Source: Bacillota bacterium
Lineage (GTDB): Bacteria > Bacillota > Clostridia > Lachnospirales > Lachnospiraceae
Assembly (NCBI GenBank): GCA_023391695.1
Contig: JAEWAK010000027.1
Location: forward strand, 348,637-412,636
Length of the DNA: 64,000 bases
Direction of reading: 5' to 3'
Shown: positions 16,744-25,733 of the stretch, piece after piece
How positions within the stretch are numbered: the first letter of the stretch is position 1
Layout: every line of letters begins with the position of its first letter
The notes under the pieces: generated by a model
Database searches by the model: none
Seen by the model: the letters and a program-made list of their open reading frames with translations, nothing else
What the model was told of the DNA's origin: nothing
Position numbers and translations under genes: made by a program

Positions 16744-16851
16744 CACGAACGTATTTTCTGGTTTCTTCCATTTTAATATTTTTAAGCAGAAATAGCAAGA
16801 CTTTCTTGCATCTTCACAGAACAAATGTACGCAGGACTGCCAAAGAAATAA

Positions 16852-16878
16852 GCCTGCCGGCATTTCTTGCTGACAGGC
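16852..16878 (-). terminator. Terminator of the CsbD-like gene
   Basis: GCCTGCCGGCA and TGCTGACAGGC pair imperfectly; the minus strand continues TTATTTCTTT. It lies about 80 bp after the stop codon. Confidence 0.6.
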
Positions 16879-16961
16879 CCGTTTTATATAAAATCAGAAT
16901 AACATTTCATGAGTAATACCAGGCCCTTCTAGTTTTGCGCCGGATACTATATTCATTTCAT

Positions 16962-17186
16962 TCATTTGTTGTTTTTATCCCGGTTATCTTCTTTTACCTT
17001 ATCAATGAAATCGTTGGCCTTCTCCATAACCGACTCTTTCATATCATCGGTTTTTTCACCAATCACCGCCTTCATTCCCTGTACCTTCCCCTGGAATTCC
17101 AATCCCTCATCATCCATCCATTTTCCTGCCGCTTCTTTTAATTTACCAACCGCTTTGTCTTTTCCATTTTCCATTTTATCGATCAT
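16962..17186 (-). CDS. CsbD-family stress protein
   Basis: A small, highly charged, helical protein of 74 residues. CsbD proteins accumulate under general stress; their molecular role is unknown. The sequence has the family pattern, with lysine and glutamate-rich segments around KLKEAAGKWMDDEGLEFQGK. Two start codons are close together. The second, at 17186, lies seven bases after AGGAGG, whereas the first at 17192 is only one base away, so the second is preferred. It is monocistronic. Confidence 0.8.
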   Translation of the reverse strand: MIDKMENGKDKAVGKLKEAAGKWMDDEGLEFQGKVQGMKAVIGEKTDDMKESVMEKANDFIDKVKEDNRDKNNK

Positions 17187-17289
17187 TTTCATTCCTCCTG
17201 TGCTCCTTGTATTTCCTTTATTAATATATCTGTCGTATTATAATATTTGCAAAATTAAGGAAAAATATACAGGAAAGTATCCGCTTACG

Positions 17290-17455
17290 TTATACTCTGC
17301 TTGCTGCCGGGTGCGTCAGCAATTTAATTCAAATCCCCTGCAGTGCGATCTTCCCAAAGGTTTTTTGTGTAATAGAACGCGATTTCCTATTGCACAGGAA
17401 AGAGTCAGACTCCGGTGCCTCGGCGGCCCGCATGCGGCATAATACACAACAGGGC
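17290..17455. other. GC-rich intergenic patch with inverted repeats
   Basis: This stretch stands out from its AT-rich surroundings. AATAGAACGCGATTTCCTATT is an imperfect palindrome at 17361-17381, and GGCGGCCCGCATGCGGC further on is strongly GC-rich. No coding frame or RNA gene is recognised; it may be a fragment of a mobile element. Confidence 0.35.
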
Positions 17456-17469
17456 GTCATTTTATTATC

Positions 17470-18564
17470 TTAAATTCCGCCAATCATGGACTTAACCGTA
17501 TTTTTTTGTTCAAATAATACACAGCCGCCGTTATGCTCTCCGGTAAGAATGCCGTTTTTTTGTAAATTTTGAAACAATGGAGAATGTAACGCTTCCTTTA
17601 AAGATACCTCTTTAAGATTTGTATCGGAATAAGGAGAGAAAGGACAGGGTTCCGCACCGCCCTGGCAATTAATATGAAAAAAACCTCTGCCTGCCGCCAG
17701 GCATCCCCCCGAAGACTTTTCATCCCCCGGAAAAGAAATAAAAATCATGTCATCATATGTTTTCCTTAAAATAAGCAATCTTTTCTCTAAATAGGATCTT
17801 TCCGCATCTGTGGGTGCAATATCCCCGGATTCTGCCGTCACGGGTACATATTCCACATAAAACACGACCTTGCACCCCCTGTGAGCAAGATTGGACAAAA
17901 AAGCTTCCCCGGTTACTTCTTCTATATTATCTTTGTTCACGGTAACCGATGCTCCGAATAGTATACTCAAACGCTTCATTTCCTCCATATCCTGCATTAA
18001 TTTGAAATAGATTCCATTCCCTCTTCTTGCATCCGTTGTATCTGCAGCTCCTTCAATACTGATTACGGGAACCACATTGCGGTTTTTATCCATTAAAGTT
18101 ATAGAAACCTCATCAAACATTGTTCCGTTTGTAAAAACAGGAAATAAGATATTCTTATGCCTGGCGGCAGCCTCCAGTACCTCCTTCCGGAGTAAAGGTT
18201 CTCCTCCTGCCAGCAGGATAAAGGAGATCCCTAATTGACCGGCCTCCTTAAATATCCTGTCCCAATCCCCTGTACTAAGCTGATGGCCGGCTTCTTCATC
18301 CGTACAGGAAAAATTAGCCCTGGCATAACAGCCCTTACAGTGAAGGTTACAGGTACTTGTAATACTGGCAATTAAAAAAGGAGGTATATGTTCCCCTGCC
18401 TTCTTAAGTTTCTGTCTTATTTTTACCCCTTTGCTTACAGCCAGAGAAAACTTTGCAATATATGCACTTTCTTTCGGATTTTTAAGAGCGGCTTTCACGG
18501 TGCCTTTTATAATATTTTCAATTCCATTATTTAAATATTTCTCTAAATTAAATTCCTGTTCCAT
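17470..18564 (-). CDS. Radical SAM protein with SPASM-like C-terminus
   Basis: Radical SAM enzymes reduce S-adenosylmethionine at a [4Fe-4S] cluster to start radical chemistry. The cluster motif CNLHCKGCY is at residues 72-80, followed by the GGEPLL SAM-binding loop near residue 115. Extra cysteines in the last third (CLAAGRGFFHINCQGGAEPC and a final CVLF) suggest auxiliary clusters. About 60 residues precede the core. No peptide substrate gene is visible nearby, so its reaction is unknown. The ATG at 18564 has GGAG seven bases upstream; two further in-frame starts lie within 50 bases, inside a tandem duplication. Confidence 0.8.
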   Translation of the reverse strand: MEQEFNLEKYLNNGIENIIKGTVKAALKNPKESAYIAKFSLAVSKGVKIRQKLKKAGEHIPPFLIASITSTCNLHCKGCYARANFSCTDEEAGHQLSTGDWDRIFKEAGQLGISFILLAGGEPLLRKEVLEAAARHKNILFPVFTNGTMFDEVSITLMDKNRNVVPVISIEGAADTTDARRGNGIYFKLMQDMEEMKRLSILFGASVTVNKDNIEEVTGEAFLSNLAHRGCKVVFYVEYVPVTAESGDIAPTDAERSYLEKRLLILRKTYDDMIFISFPGDEKSSGGCLAAGRGFFHINCQGGAEPCPFSPYSDTNLKEVSLKEALHSPLFQNLQKNGILTGEHNGGCVLFEQKNTVKSMIGGI

Positions 18565-18585
18565 ACTTAACTCCATCCCGCTTTT

Positions 18586-18614
18586 TATACTTAACAATCT
18601 TATACTTAACAATC
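18586..18614. repeat. Tandem duplication upstream of the radical SAM start
   Basis: TATACTTAACAATC occurs twice in direct succession with one extra base between copies. It overlaps the region where the start codon and ribosome binding site lie. Confidence 0.6.
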
Positions 18615-18717
18615 ATGGTACCGGAAAGCTTTATTCCCAAATTGCATTCCAAAGAATTTTATAATAATGATAACTTATGGGAGGATTACCGGCAAGTTAC
18701 ATTTGTCATAAGGACAT

Positions 18718-18779
18718 CCTGCTTTTTGTCATTACTTTTTGTCATTACTTTTTGTCATTACCTTTTGTCATTAATTTTG
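18718..18779. repeat. Tandem 13-bp repeat, four to five copies
   Basis: The unit CTTTTTGTCATTA repeats in register about four and a half times, with a C or A change in the last copies. It lies between the end of modC and the radical SAM gene, in the promoter area of the latter. Confidence 0.85.
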
Positions 18780-18791
18780 TCTATAACTTAA

Positions 18792-18839
18792 GAAAAATAC
18801 CGGTCAAAACCTGATATATTGATTCGGTTCCGGCCGGTT
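18792..18839 (-). terminator. Terminator of modABC
   Basis: On the minus strand ACCGG and CCGGT pair around an inner GGAACC/GGTTT stem, followed by ATTTTTCTT. It lies 50 bp beyond modC. Confidence 0.6.
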
Positions 18840-18888
18840 ATATAATGTGATGCATATAAGATATTAGTATATTGAAACTTTTAACAGC

Positions 18889-19929
18889 TTATTCGAGGAG
18901 CATAAGAGATTCCTTAGGAAGCCTGATATATTCAGGTATCTCTTCCTTTAAGGTATTGGACCAGTAAGCTCTACTTATCTTCCACCAAAGTTCGTTTAAA
19001 TTGCTGCTTAAAATTATGTTTTTTTCAAAAGGGCTTTCCACAATGCGCAGCGGTTTACAAGGTAAAGAATTTTCTTCCTCCATGTTATTTGCCAGCCTGA
19101 TATCATGTGCCCGGATACCGACATAACGGATAAGTTCGGACACCCTTTCCTCCGTTTTTAGGACGATTCCCCAGGCAAGGGCTTCTACTTCATATTCCGA
19201 CACTTTTACCGCCCTTGAAATATTCTTGCAGCCGGTCAGCCTTGCGGCAGCCAGCTTTACCGGCTTTTGGAAGATTTCCGCCGTATTGCCGGCCAATATC
19301 AGACTGCCGGCATCCATAACAGCAATATTCTCACACAGGCTGTAAATCTCATCCCGGTTGTGGGATACGATTATGGTATCTCCGAGATATTCTTTTAATG
19401 CCACGGACAGTTCCTGCTGGAGATTTTCTTTCAGGTAAGCATCCAGAGCGGAAAAAGGTTCATCTAACATTAAAACATCCGGTTCATAAGCAAGTATCCT
19501 GGCTAAAGCCACTCTCTGCTGTTGCCCGCCGGATAACTGCATGGGATATCTTTTCCCTAACTCTTTCAAATGTAATAATTCTATCATCTGTTCTACCCTG
19601 GGCTTTTTATCTTTTTTCGAACCGGTTAAACCACACCCAATATTCTCTTCCACGGTCATATTGGGAAAAAGGGCATAATTTTGAAACAAATAACCTACTT
19701 TTCTTTTCTGGGGGGATAAATCGATTTTTTTCCCGGAATCAAATAATAGCCTGTTATTTAGGATAATCCTCCCCTCATCCGGTTTTTCAATTCCGGCAAT
19801 ACATTTTAAGGTCATGCTCTTCCCGCACCCGGAAGCCCCCAAAAGGCCCAGTCTTTCTTTTTCTGTATTAAATTTAACCTTAAGGGTGAAGCCTTTGAAT
19901 TTTTTTGTTATATCTACATATAAACTCAT
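18889..19929 (-). CDS. modC: Molybdate ABC transporter ATP-binding protein ModC
   Basis: The ATPase of a molybdate or tungstate importer (346 residues). Walker A is GASGCGKSMT near residue 31, the signature LSGGQQQRVALARIL near residue 128, and Walker B VLMLDEPFSALD near 150. A C-terminal domain of about 110 residues after residue 235 fits an oxyanion-binding TOBE-like domain. The start codon overlaps the modB stop (ATGA), so the genes are coupled. Order is modA-modB-modC. Confidence 0.92.
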   Translation of the reverse strand: MSLYVDITKKFKGFTLKVKFNTEKERLGLLGASGCGKSMTLKCIAGIEKPDEGRIILNNRLLFDSGKKIDLSPQKRKVGYLFQNYALFPNMTVEENIGCGLTGSKKDKKPRVEQMIELLHLKELGKRYPMQLSGGQQQRVALARILAYEPDVLMLDEPFSALDAYLKENLQQELSVALKEYLGDTIIVSHNRDEIYSLCENIAVMDAGSLILAGNTAEIFQKPVKLAAARLTGCKNISRAVKVSEYEVEALAWGIVLKTEERVSELIRYVGIRAHDIRLANNMEEENSLPCKPLRIVESPFEKNIILSSNLNELWWKISRAYWSNTLKEEIPEYIRLPKESLMLLE

Positions 19930-20606
19930 TCCTTCTCCCCCCTGACTCCGTATTTTCTCTTTCTGTCAGGAAGATAATTCATTAAGAAAACTACCGTAAA
20001 GGATATGATTACAATAAGAATAACCCACACGGCTGCCCGGTCCATCCTGTTTCCCTGTACCGCCATATAAATTGCTACCGGTATGGTCTGGGTAACCTTT
20101 GGGATATTACCGGCTATCATAAGGGTTGCTCCAAATTCCCCTAATGCCCTTGCAAATGCCAATATTCCCCCTGACATAATTCCCGGAAGGGCCAGAGGTA
20201 TATTGATCCTCCAGAAAATCCTTATCTCAGACATCCCCAGGGTCCTGGCCGCAAAGATTAAATTCCGGTCGACCTGTTCAAAGGCTGCTTTTGCGGAACG
20301 ATACATGAGGGGAAAGGCTATTACGACTGCAGCGATTACAGTAGCAGACCATTTAAAAACGACCTGAATACCGAACAGGGATAAAAGCTCTCCGGCCGGG
20401 CCGTGTTTCCCAAATAATACAAGGAGAAAAAATCCTGCAACCGTAGGCGGCAATACAAGGGGAAGATTAAATAAACCGTCCAGGAACCAGACTAATTTCC
20501 CTCTGATTTTTATTACCTTCCAGGCAGCAAAGATACCTAAAAAAAATGTTATAACCGTGGCTGTTGCCGCTGTTTTCATAGATATCCATAAAGGTGACCA
20601 GTCCAT
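19926..20606 (-). CDS. modB: Molybdate ABC transporter permease ModB
   Basis: Inner-membrane permease with about five hydrophobic segments (first at residues 10-30) and the EAA loop for docking the ATPase, seen as EQVDRNLIFAARTLGMSE near residue 120 followed by FWRINIPLALPGI. The ATG at 20606 has a GGGGGG ribosome binding site seven bases upstream; a longer in-frame start at 20633 has none and would extend nearly to modA. Length is 226 residues, normal for ModB. Confidence 0.92.
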   Translation of the reverse strand: MDWSPLWISMKTAATATVITFFLGIFAAWKVIKIRGKLVWFLDGLFNLPLVLPPTVAGFFLLVLFGKHGPAGELLSLFGIQVVFKWSATVIAAVVIAFPLMYRSAKAAFEQVDRNLIFAARTLGMSEIRIFWRINIPLALPGIMSGGILAFARALGEFGATLMIAGNIPKVTQTIPVAIYMAVQGNRMDRAAVWVILIVIISFTVVFLMNYLPDRKRKYGVRGEKE

Positions 20607-20635
20607 TTGTTTTCCCCCCTTCCTTCCATTCAACC

Positions 20636-21532
20636 TTATTTATTGGCTGTAAATCCATATTTTTCAAATATACCCAATGCTTCATCCGATCCCAGGTATT
20701 CGACAAATGCTTTCGCAGCCTCTGCCGCTTTGCTGTCCTTTACTACCGCAGCCGGATATATGACTTTGGAGGTACTGCCTTCCTGTGCCTCGGCCACAAC
20801 GGTTACCCCGTCACTGGATTTTGCATCGGTAGCATATACCACACCGGCTTCCGCATTTCCTGTACTTACCCAGGTAAGTACTTCCGTAACATCTTTGCCG
20901 TAGTTTGCCTTTCCTTTCACATCCTCCAGCATATTTAAGGAGGTAAATACTTCTTCCGCATACTGTCCGGCCGGTACGCTTTCCGGGTCACCCAGGGCAA
21001 TGGTAGAGGCTTTTAAAATATCTTCAAAACTTGTGATGCCAAGGTCACTGTCTTTGGGTACGATTAATACCACTTTATTCTCCAGAAGTTCCTTTTTGGT
21101 GCCGTCTAAAATAAGTCCTTTCTCTTCTAGAGCCGTCATTTGTTTCAAGGCCGCCGACATAAATACATCCACCGGAGCCCCCTGTTCGATCTGTTCCTGC
21201 AAAGTACCGGAGCTTCCGTAAGTGAAGGTTACCGTTACGTCAGGATTTTCAGTCCGGTATAATTTTCCGATCTCTTCCATGGAATTTTGAAGACTGGCCG
21301 CGGCAGCCACAAGAATTTCCGCCGGTTCCGGTGTTGCTTCTTCCGTATTGCCAGCTGTCTCTGCTACCGTTTCCTGCCCCCCGTCATTGCTTTCTGCCGT
21401 ATCCGTAACCGCCTCCACCGTTGAGCTTCCGGCAGCACTGCCCGTTTCGGCTGCCTCTTTTTTACCGCAGCCTGTGGTCAGGAATGCAGCTATGAAGATA
21501 ATCAGGAACAAAACATGTTTTAACTTTTTCAT
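20636..21532 (-). CDS. modA: Molybdate-binding lipoprotein ModA
   Basis: Extracytoplasmic binding protein for molybdate or tungstate. A lipoprotein signal peptide ends at the lipobox FLTTGC (Cys22), then a Ser/Thr/Glu-rich linker of about 50 residues tethers the binding domain. The core starts ILVAAAASLQNSMEEI and has the family's GSSGTLQEQIEQGAPVDVFMSA and GDPESVPAGQYAEE segments that contact the oxyanion. The ATG at 21532 is preceded by AAAGGAG. It is the first gene of modABC. Confidence 0.93.
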   Translation of the reverse strand: MKKLKHVLFLIIFIAAFLTTGCGKKEAAETGSAAGSSTVEAVTDTAESNDGGQETVAETAGNTEEATPEPAEILVAAAASLQNSMEEIGKLYRTENPDVTVTFTYGSSGTLQEQIEQGAPVDVFMSAALKQMTALEEKGLILDGTKKELLENKVVLIVPKDSDLGITSFEDILKASTIALGDPESVPAGQYAEEVFTSLNMLEDVKGKANYGKDVTEVLTWVSTGNAEAGVVYATDAKSSDGVTVVAEAQEGSTSKVIYPAAVVKDSKAAEAAKAFVEYLGSDEALGIFEKYGFTANK

Positions 21533-21632
21533 AATTAATTCTCCTTTCTTTGGTTTGTTAATCCGAAAATCCGGTATGACTTACCATTTCTTCGCCTAAT
21601 AAGTTCCCTGGGTATTCCAAAAATTTATATAA

Positions 21633-21687
21633 ATGTAATTGAGACCCTTAGTTAAAAATTCTGTTTTTAAAGAGATACCAATTACAT
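21633..21687 (-). repeat. Stem-loop in the modA leader
   Basis: ATGTAATTG (21633-21641) and CAATTACAT (21679-21687) form a perfect 9-bp stem about 100 bp upstream of modA. It could be an operator dyad or an RNA hairpin. Confidence 0.5.
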
Positions 21688-21698
21688 AACTGCTATTC

Positions 21699-21740
21699 TA
21701 AAAAAAGATGCCTAAGACCAATTTGGTCTTAGACATCTTT
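21699..21740 (-). terminator. Strong minus-strand terminator hairpin upstream of modA
   Basis: AAAGATGTCTAAGACCAA and TTGGTCTTAGGCATCTTT form an 18-bp stem with one mismatch, followed on the minus strand by seven T. The regulator gene upstream already has its own terminator at 21994-22029, so this one may act as an attenuator within a modA leader. Confidence 0.65.
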
Positions 21741-21760
21741 GCCTTATCATAGCACTCCGG

Positions 21761-21807
21761 ATCAAGTAAGTCTAACTCCCGCCGATCAGGCGGGAGACCT
21801 TCTTGAT
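21761..21807. repeat. Nested inverted repeat, possible divergent member of repeat family 1
   Basis: ATCAAG pairs with CTTGAT on the outside and CTCCCGCC with GGCGGGAG (loop GATCA) on the inside. AAGTAAGTC and AGGGTTAAAA recall the end of family 1, but the core differs. Confidence 0.5.
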
Positions 21808-21993
21808 AGGGTTAAAATCAGATTTAGCTACATTTATGTTCAAGTAATTATGTTTTATCTATTATCGTTCTGTTTGTATGCGTTTTGTTTATTTTAATGT
21901 TTTGTATTTTACACGTTTTATTTTGGAAAGTCAATCCTTATTTATTATTTTTTTTTATAAAATTTGCCGGATAATTTTAAAAGGACAAAGCTG

Positions 21994-22029
21994 CAAAAAC
22001 TCAAGCCTGGCATAAGTCCTGACAGGCTT
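21994..22029 (-). terminator. Terminator of the HTH/PBP regulator gene
   Basis: AAGCCTG and CAGGCTT pair around a 13-base loop; the minus strand continues GAGTTTTTG. It lies 20 bp beyond the stop codon. Confidence 0.7.
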
Positions 22030-22047
22030 CTTCTTTTTAATATTTAT

Positions 22048-23115
22048 TTAATCCAATATCATCCCGATATCCGTTGTATCATAACCGGATAAACGCTCCA
22101 GTTCTTCTTTGAACTCCCTGGAATTAAGGATCCGGATCAATTTCTGGTACCAGCCATACTGGGTAGACTCTAATTTAACTACTAAGTCGTAGCTCTCCAT
22201 CTGGATCGGAATAAAATCAATTCCTTTCAGTTCCTTACTGATTCTTTCATTGCCAAGGGCTACATCTGCGCCGCCTCTGGCAACAGCACCCCCACAGGCA
22301 AGATGGGAATTGACTTCTTTTCCATAACCGTTGACCTGGGACGGTTTTATACCCAGTTTTAATAAGTACTGATCCAGTAATATCCGGGTTCCGCTTCCCT
22401 TTTCCCGGTTTATCATGGTTATATCCTCCCGTAAGAGGTCTTTAAAATCCTTAATGTGTTTCGGATTTCCTTCCTTTACATAAAAGCCCTGCATTCTGTT
22501 GACCAGATGTATTCGCCGGTAGGCCATGCCCGGAAGCATTCTCTTTACAAACTGCTTATTGTAATCTCCTGTCTCCCCGTCCCATAAATGGGCGGTCGCA
22601 ATATCAACCTTATCCTGATATAATGCATACAGCCCGTTATAACTGCCAAGGTAAGACCGGAATATAAGAAGGTCTTCCAACTGGCCGGAGAGATAATTGC
22701 ACAAAATCTCTAAAAGAATATCCTGACCGCATATAACAAGTCCCCGGTTATTAAAAGCTTCCTTCCCCATCCCGGCTTCCGTATCTAATTTTTGACTAAA
22801 AACATTTGCCCCTGAATTACCGAACTTTTCCGGACTTTTTGGGCTTTCAGCCAGGGCAGATTGATCCCTTCTCTCTTTGCCCTCCTGAATTTCAATTAAG
22901 TTTTCGCTATTGTCCGGTTTCTGAATACCGTTATTCTCAGCCGGCATATTATCGGATAAATTTAAATATTCCTCCAGCTCATCTTTACGGATTCTGAATT
23001 GTTTTCCAATTTTTCTGCATTTTAGTTCGCCACGTTTTATCAGTTCATATACGGTATTCTTTTTTATCTTTAATAAATCGGCAACTTCCTGTGGCGTATA
23101 TAATTCTTCGTTCAA
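22048..23115 (-). CDS. HTH regulator fused to a periplasmic-binding-like (PBP_like) domain
   Basis: The N-terminal 55 residues are a MerR/excisionase-type helix-turn-helix (YTPQEVADLLKIKKNTVYEL then KCRKIGKQFRIRKDEL). After a polar linker comes a domain (residues about 125-350) resembling substrate-binding proteins, with GSGTRILLDQYLLKLG and the ARGGADVALG segment. Such fusions often sit near molybdate or tungstate transporter genes and are thought to sense the oxyanion or molybdopterin. Here it lies upstream of modABC on the same strand but with its own terminator, so it likely regulates modABC. Symbol not assigned. Confidence 0.8.
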   Translation of the reverse strand: MNEELYTPQEVADLLKIKKNTVYELIKRGELKCRKIGKQFRIRKDELEEYLNLSDNMPAENNGIQKPDNSENLIEIQEGKERRDQSALAESPKSPEKFGNSGANVFSQKLDTEAGMGKEAFNNRGLVICGQDILLEILCNYLSGQLEDLLIFRSYLGSYNGLYALYQDKVDIATAHLWDGETGDYNKQFVKRMLPGMAYRRIHLVNRMQGFYVKEGNPKHIKDFKDLLREDITMINREKGSGTRILLDQYLLKLGIKPSQVNGYGKEVNSHLACGGAVARGGADVALGNERISKELKGIDFIPIQMESYDLVVKLESTQYGWYQKLIRILNSREFKEELERLSGYDTTDIGMILD

Positions 23116-23277
23116 TTTAAGCTCCTTTTTGTAAATGATGAAAGCTTGTCAATGAGTAATTTATAAATGTTTAGAAAATATTTAATATTTTTAAAATTAT
23201 AATTGCAGGAGAAAATTTTGTCAACATTGGAAAATACGCCTTATTGATTCTTTCATATGGAATTCCTTATAAAGTAA

Positions 23278-23313
23278 AAACTCCGGCAACAATTCAATTT
23301 GCTGCCAGAGTTT
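23278..23313 (-). terminator. Terminator of pnp
   Basis: AAACTCCGGCA and TGCCAGAGTTT pair with one mismatch; the minus strand continues GTTTTTAC. It lies about 70 bp beyond the pnp stop codon. Confidence 0.75.
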
Positions 23314-23379
23314 ATTAAAGCCGTAATAATTCGTGTAAATGATAACTGTATGATTTAAATCTTTATTGACTTGTTTTAA

Positions 23380-25467
23380 TTATTTTACATCCTTCATACT
23401 GAAACTGATACGTCCCATCTTATCTTTACCAAGGCAAACGACTTTAACTACATCGCCCAAAGTAAGGACATCTTCAACCCGTTCAATTCTTTCCTTGGAA
23501 ATCTTGGATATATGGACCATGCCTTCTTTACCGGGAGCAAATTCTAAAAATGCACCGAATTCTTTGATGCTGACTACTTTGCCTTCAAAAATCTGGCCTT
23601 CTTCAAAATCAGTAACAATAGTCTGGATTATTTTAACTGCCTTCTGGATACTTTCAGAATCGATACCGCATACAGATACCGCACCGTCATCCGTAATATC
23701 AATCTTGACACCGGTCTGGTCGATAATTGCGTTAATGGTCTTACCTCTCTGGCCGACTACATCACCAATTTTGGTCGGATCAATCTTGATCTGTACAATC
23801 TTAGGTGAATACGGACCAACTTCCGGACGGGGCTTATCAATGCAGGGAGCCATAATATCATCCAATATATAAGTTCTCGCTTCTTTGGTTCTGTAAATTG
23901 CTTTTTCAATAATTTCCCTGGTCAAGCCGTGGATTTTAATATCCATCTGGATTGCGGTAATACCTTTGTGGGTACCGGCAACCTTAAAGTCCATATCACC
24001 AAAGAAATCTTCCAGGCCCTGGATATCCGTTAAGATAATATAATCCTCATCGGATTCACCGGTTACGAGACCTACGGATATACCTGCAACCATACTTTTA
24101 ATCGGCACACCGGCAGCCATTAAAGACAGGGCGGAAGCACAGATACTGCCCTGGGATGTGGAACCGTTGGATTCCAGTACTTCAGAAACCGTACGGATGG
24201 CATAGGGGAATTCTTCTTCTGAGGGAAGAACCGGAACCAATGCCCTCTCAGCTAACGCTCCGTGACCGATTTCACGTCTTCCCGGTCCTCTGGAAGGTTT
24301 GGTCTCACCTACGGAATAGGAAGGGAAATTATAATGATGCATGTATCTTTTGGAAGTTTCATTCTCATCGATACCGTCTAATTTCTGGATTTCAGCTAAG
24401 GCACCTAAAGTCGTAACGGTAAGCACCTGAGTCTGTCCGCGGGTAAACATGGCAGAACCATGGGTTCTTGGCAGAATATCCACTTCTGCGGCAAGATGTC
24501 TTATCTGGGTAACATCCCTGCCGTCCGGACGTTTTTTATCCTTTAATATCATCTTACGGACCGTTTTCTTTTCAAACTTATAAACCGCTTCATCCAACAG
24601 AGGAATCCAGTCCGGGTTTGTTTCTCCATAACGTGCGGTCAGCTTATCCTTGATTTCACGGATATTCGCTTCCCTTTTCTGCTTTTCATCCGTAAATACG
24701 GCTTCTTCCATTGCCTCAGGCGTAACAAAGGCTACCATATCCTGCCATAACTCCTCCGGAGTATCGCATTTTATATATTCATGCTTTGGTTTGCCGCATT
24801 CCGCTACTATCGTTTCAACAAATTCGATAATCTTCTTATTCAGATCATGGGCAGCAAAGATTGCTTCTATCATCTTATCTTCCGGTAATTCGTTTGCACC
24901 GGCTTCAATCATGATAACCTTTTCCCTCGTTGATGCAACCGTTAAAGTTAAAGTTGATTTCTCTCTTTGGCCACTGGTGGGATTAAATACCAATTCCCCA
25001 TCCACCATTCCGACCATGGTAGAAGCGGTAGGCCCGTCAAAAGGAATATCAGAAATTGCCGTTGCAATTGCGGAACCTAACATTGCGGTCAATTCCGGAC
25101 TACAGTCCTGGTCCACACACATAACCAGGTTATTCAGGGTTACGTCATTTCTATAATCTTTTGGAAATAATGGTCTCATTGGCCTGTCAATAACACGGGA
25201 AGTCAATATGGCATTTTCAGATGCCTTACCTTCTCTTTTAATAAATCCTCCCGGGATTTTACCTACTGCATATAATTTTTCTTCATATTCAACACTTAAT
25301 GGGAAGAAATCAATTCCCTCCCTTGGCTTATCGGATGCAGTTGCTGTTGATAATACAACTGTATCGCCATAGTGCATAAATGCAGCACCATTAGCCTGTG
25401 CCGCTACTCTACCAATATCTACGGTAAGAGTCCTTCCGGCAAGTTCCATGGAAAAACTTTTGTACAT
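23380..25467 (-). CDS. pnp: Polyribonucleotide nucleotidyltransferase (PNPase)
   Basis: A trimeric phosphorolytic 3'-5' exoribonuclease of the RNA degradosome. The 695-residue protein has two RNase PH domains (residues about 1-230 and 315-545) around a helical domain, then a KH domain (VGQRGKTINAIIDQTGVKID, near 565) and an S1 domain (VVSIKEFGAFLEF, near 630). ATG at 25467 has AAAGGAG eight bases upstream; the in-frame ATG at 25527 lacks a site. In Bacillus pnp follows rpsO; here a FAD dehydrogenase gene on the other strand separates them. Its 5' leader is long and contains a stem-loop. Confidence 0.97.
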   Translation of the reverse strand: MYKSFSMELAGRTLTVDIGRVAAQANGAAFMHYGDTVVLSTATASDKPREGIDFFPLSVEYEEKLYAVGKIPGGFIKREGKASENAILTSRVIDRPMRPLFPKDYRNDVTLNNLVMCVDQDCSPELTAMLGSAIATAISDIPFDGPTASTMVGMVDGELVFNPTSGQREKSTLTLTVASTREKVIMIEAGANELPEDKMIEAIFAAHDLNKKIIEFVETIVAECGKPKHEYIKCDTPEELWQDMVAFVTPEAMEEAVFTDEKQKREANIREIKDKLTARYGETNPDWIPLLDEAVYKFEKKTVRKMILKDKKRPDGRDVTQIRHLAAEVDILPRTHGSAMFTRGQTQVLTVTTLGALAEIQKLDGIDENETSKRYMHHYNFPSYSVGETKPSRGPGRREIGHGALAERALVPVLPSEEEFPYAIRTVSEVLESNGSTSQGSICASALSLMAAGVPIKSMVAGISVGLVTGESDEDYIILTDIQGLEDFFGDMDFKVAGTHKGITAIQMDIKIHGLTREIIEKAIYRTKEARTYILDDIMAPCIDKPRPEVGPYSPKIVQIKIDPTKIGDVVGQRGKTINAIIDQTGVKIDITDDGAVSVCGIDSESIQKAVKIIQTIVTDFEEGQIFEGKVVSIKEFGAFLEFAPGKEGMVHISKISKERIERVEDVLTLGDVVKVVCLGKDKMGRISFSMKDVK

Positions 25468-25556
25468 ATTTTGCTCTCCTTTGAAAAAATATTTTGCTGG
25501 AGATGCCGAAACTACTGAAAAATTCACCGAATTAACATATTATAAAAGTTTGCTTC

Positions 25557-25623
25557 CTATTCAGTCACTGCGTTTCCGGCGAACAGCACATTATGCATTC
25601 TTTACTCGGGCGTTACTGAATAG
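25557..25623 (-). promoter_or_regulatory. Stem-loop in the pnp leader
   Basis: CTATTCAGT (25557-25565) and ACTGAATAG (25615-25623) form a perfect 9-bp stem about 100 bp upstream of the pnp start. In enterobacteria a leader stem in pnp mRNA is cut by RNase III for autoregulation; whether this one works similarly is inference. Confidence 0.5.
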
Positions 25624-25724
25624 TGCCTTTATGATACCTGCATTCCGATAACCTTTTCAGAAGTCTCGGAAAAACTCTCCAACATACACTGATTTTACAG
25701 GAAAAAAAGACCCTGCAATAATAT

Positions 25725-25733
25725 ATTATAGCA
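25725..25733 (-). promoter_or_regulatory. Possible extended -10 promoter of pnp
   Basis: TGCTATAAT on the minus strand is a perfect extended -10 element. No good -35 is seen 17 bases upstream. It would give a leader of about 255 nucleotides. Confidence 0.5.

Noticed and set aside
18718..18779. 13-bp tandem repeat as a CRISPR or iteron origin
   Set aside because: Units are directly adjacent with no spacers, and no replication gene is near.
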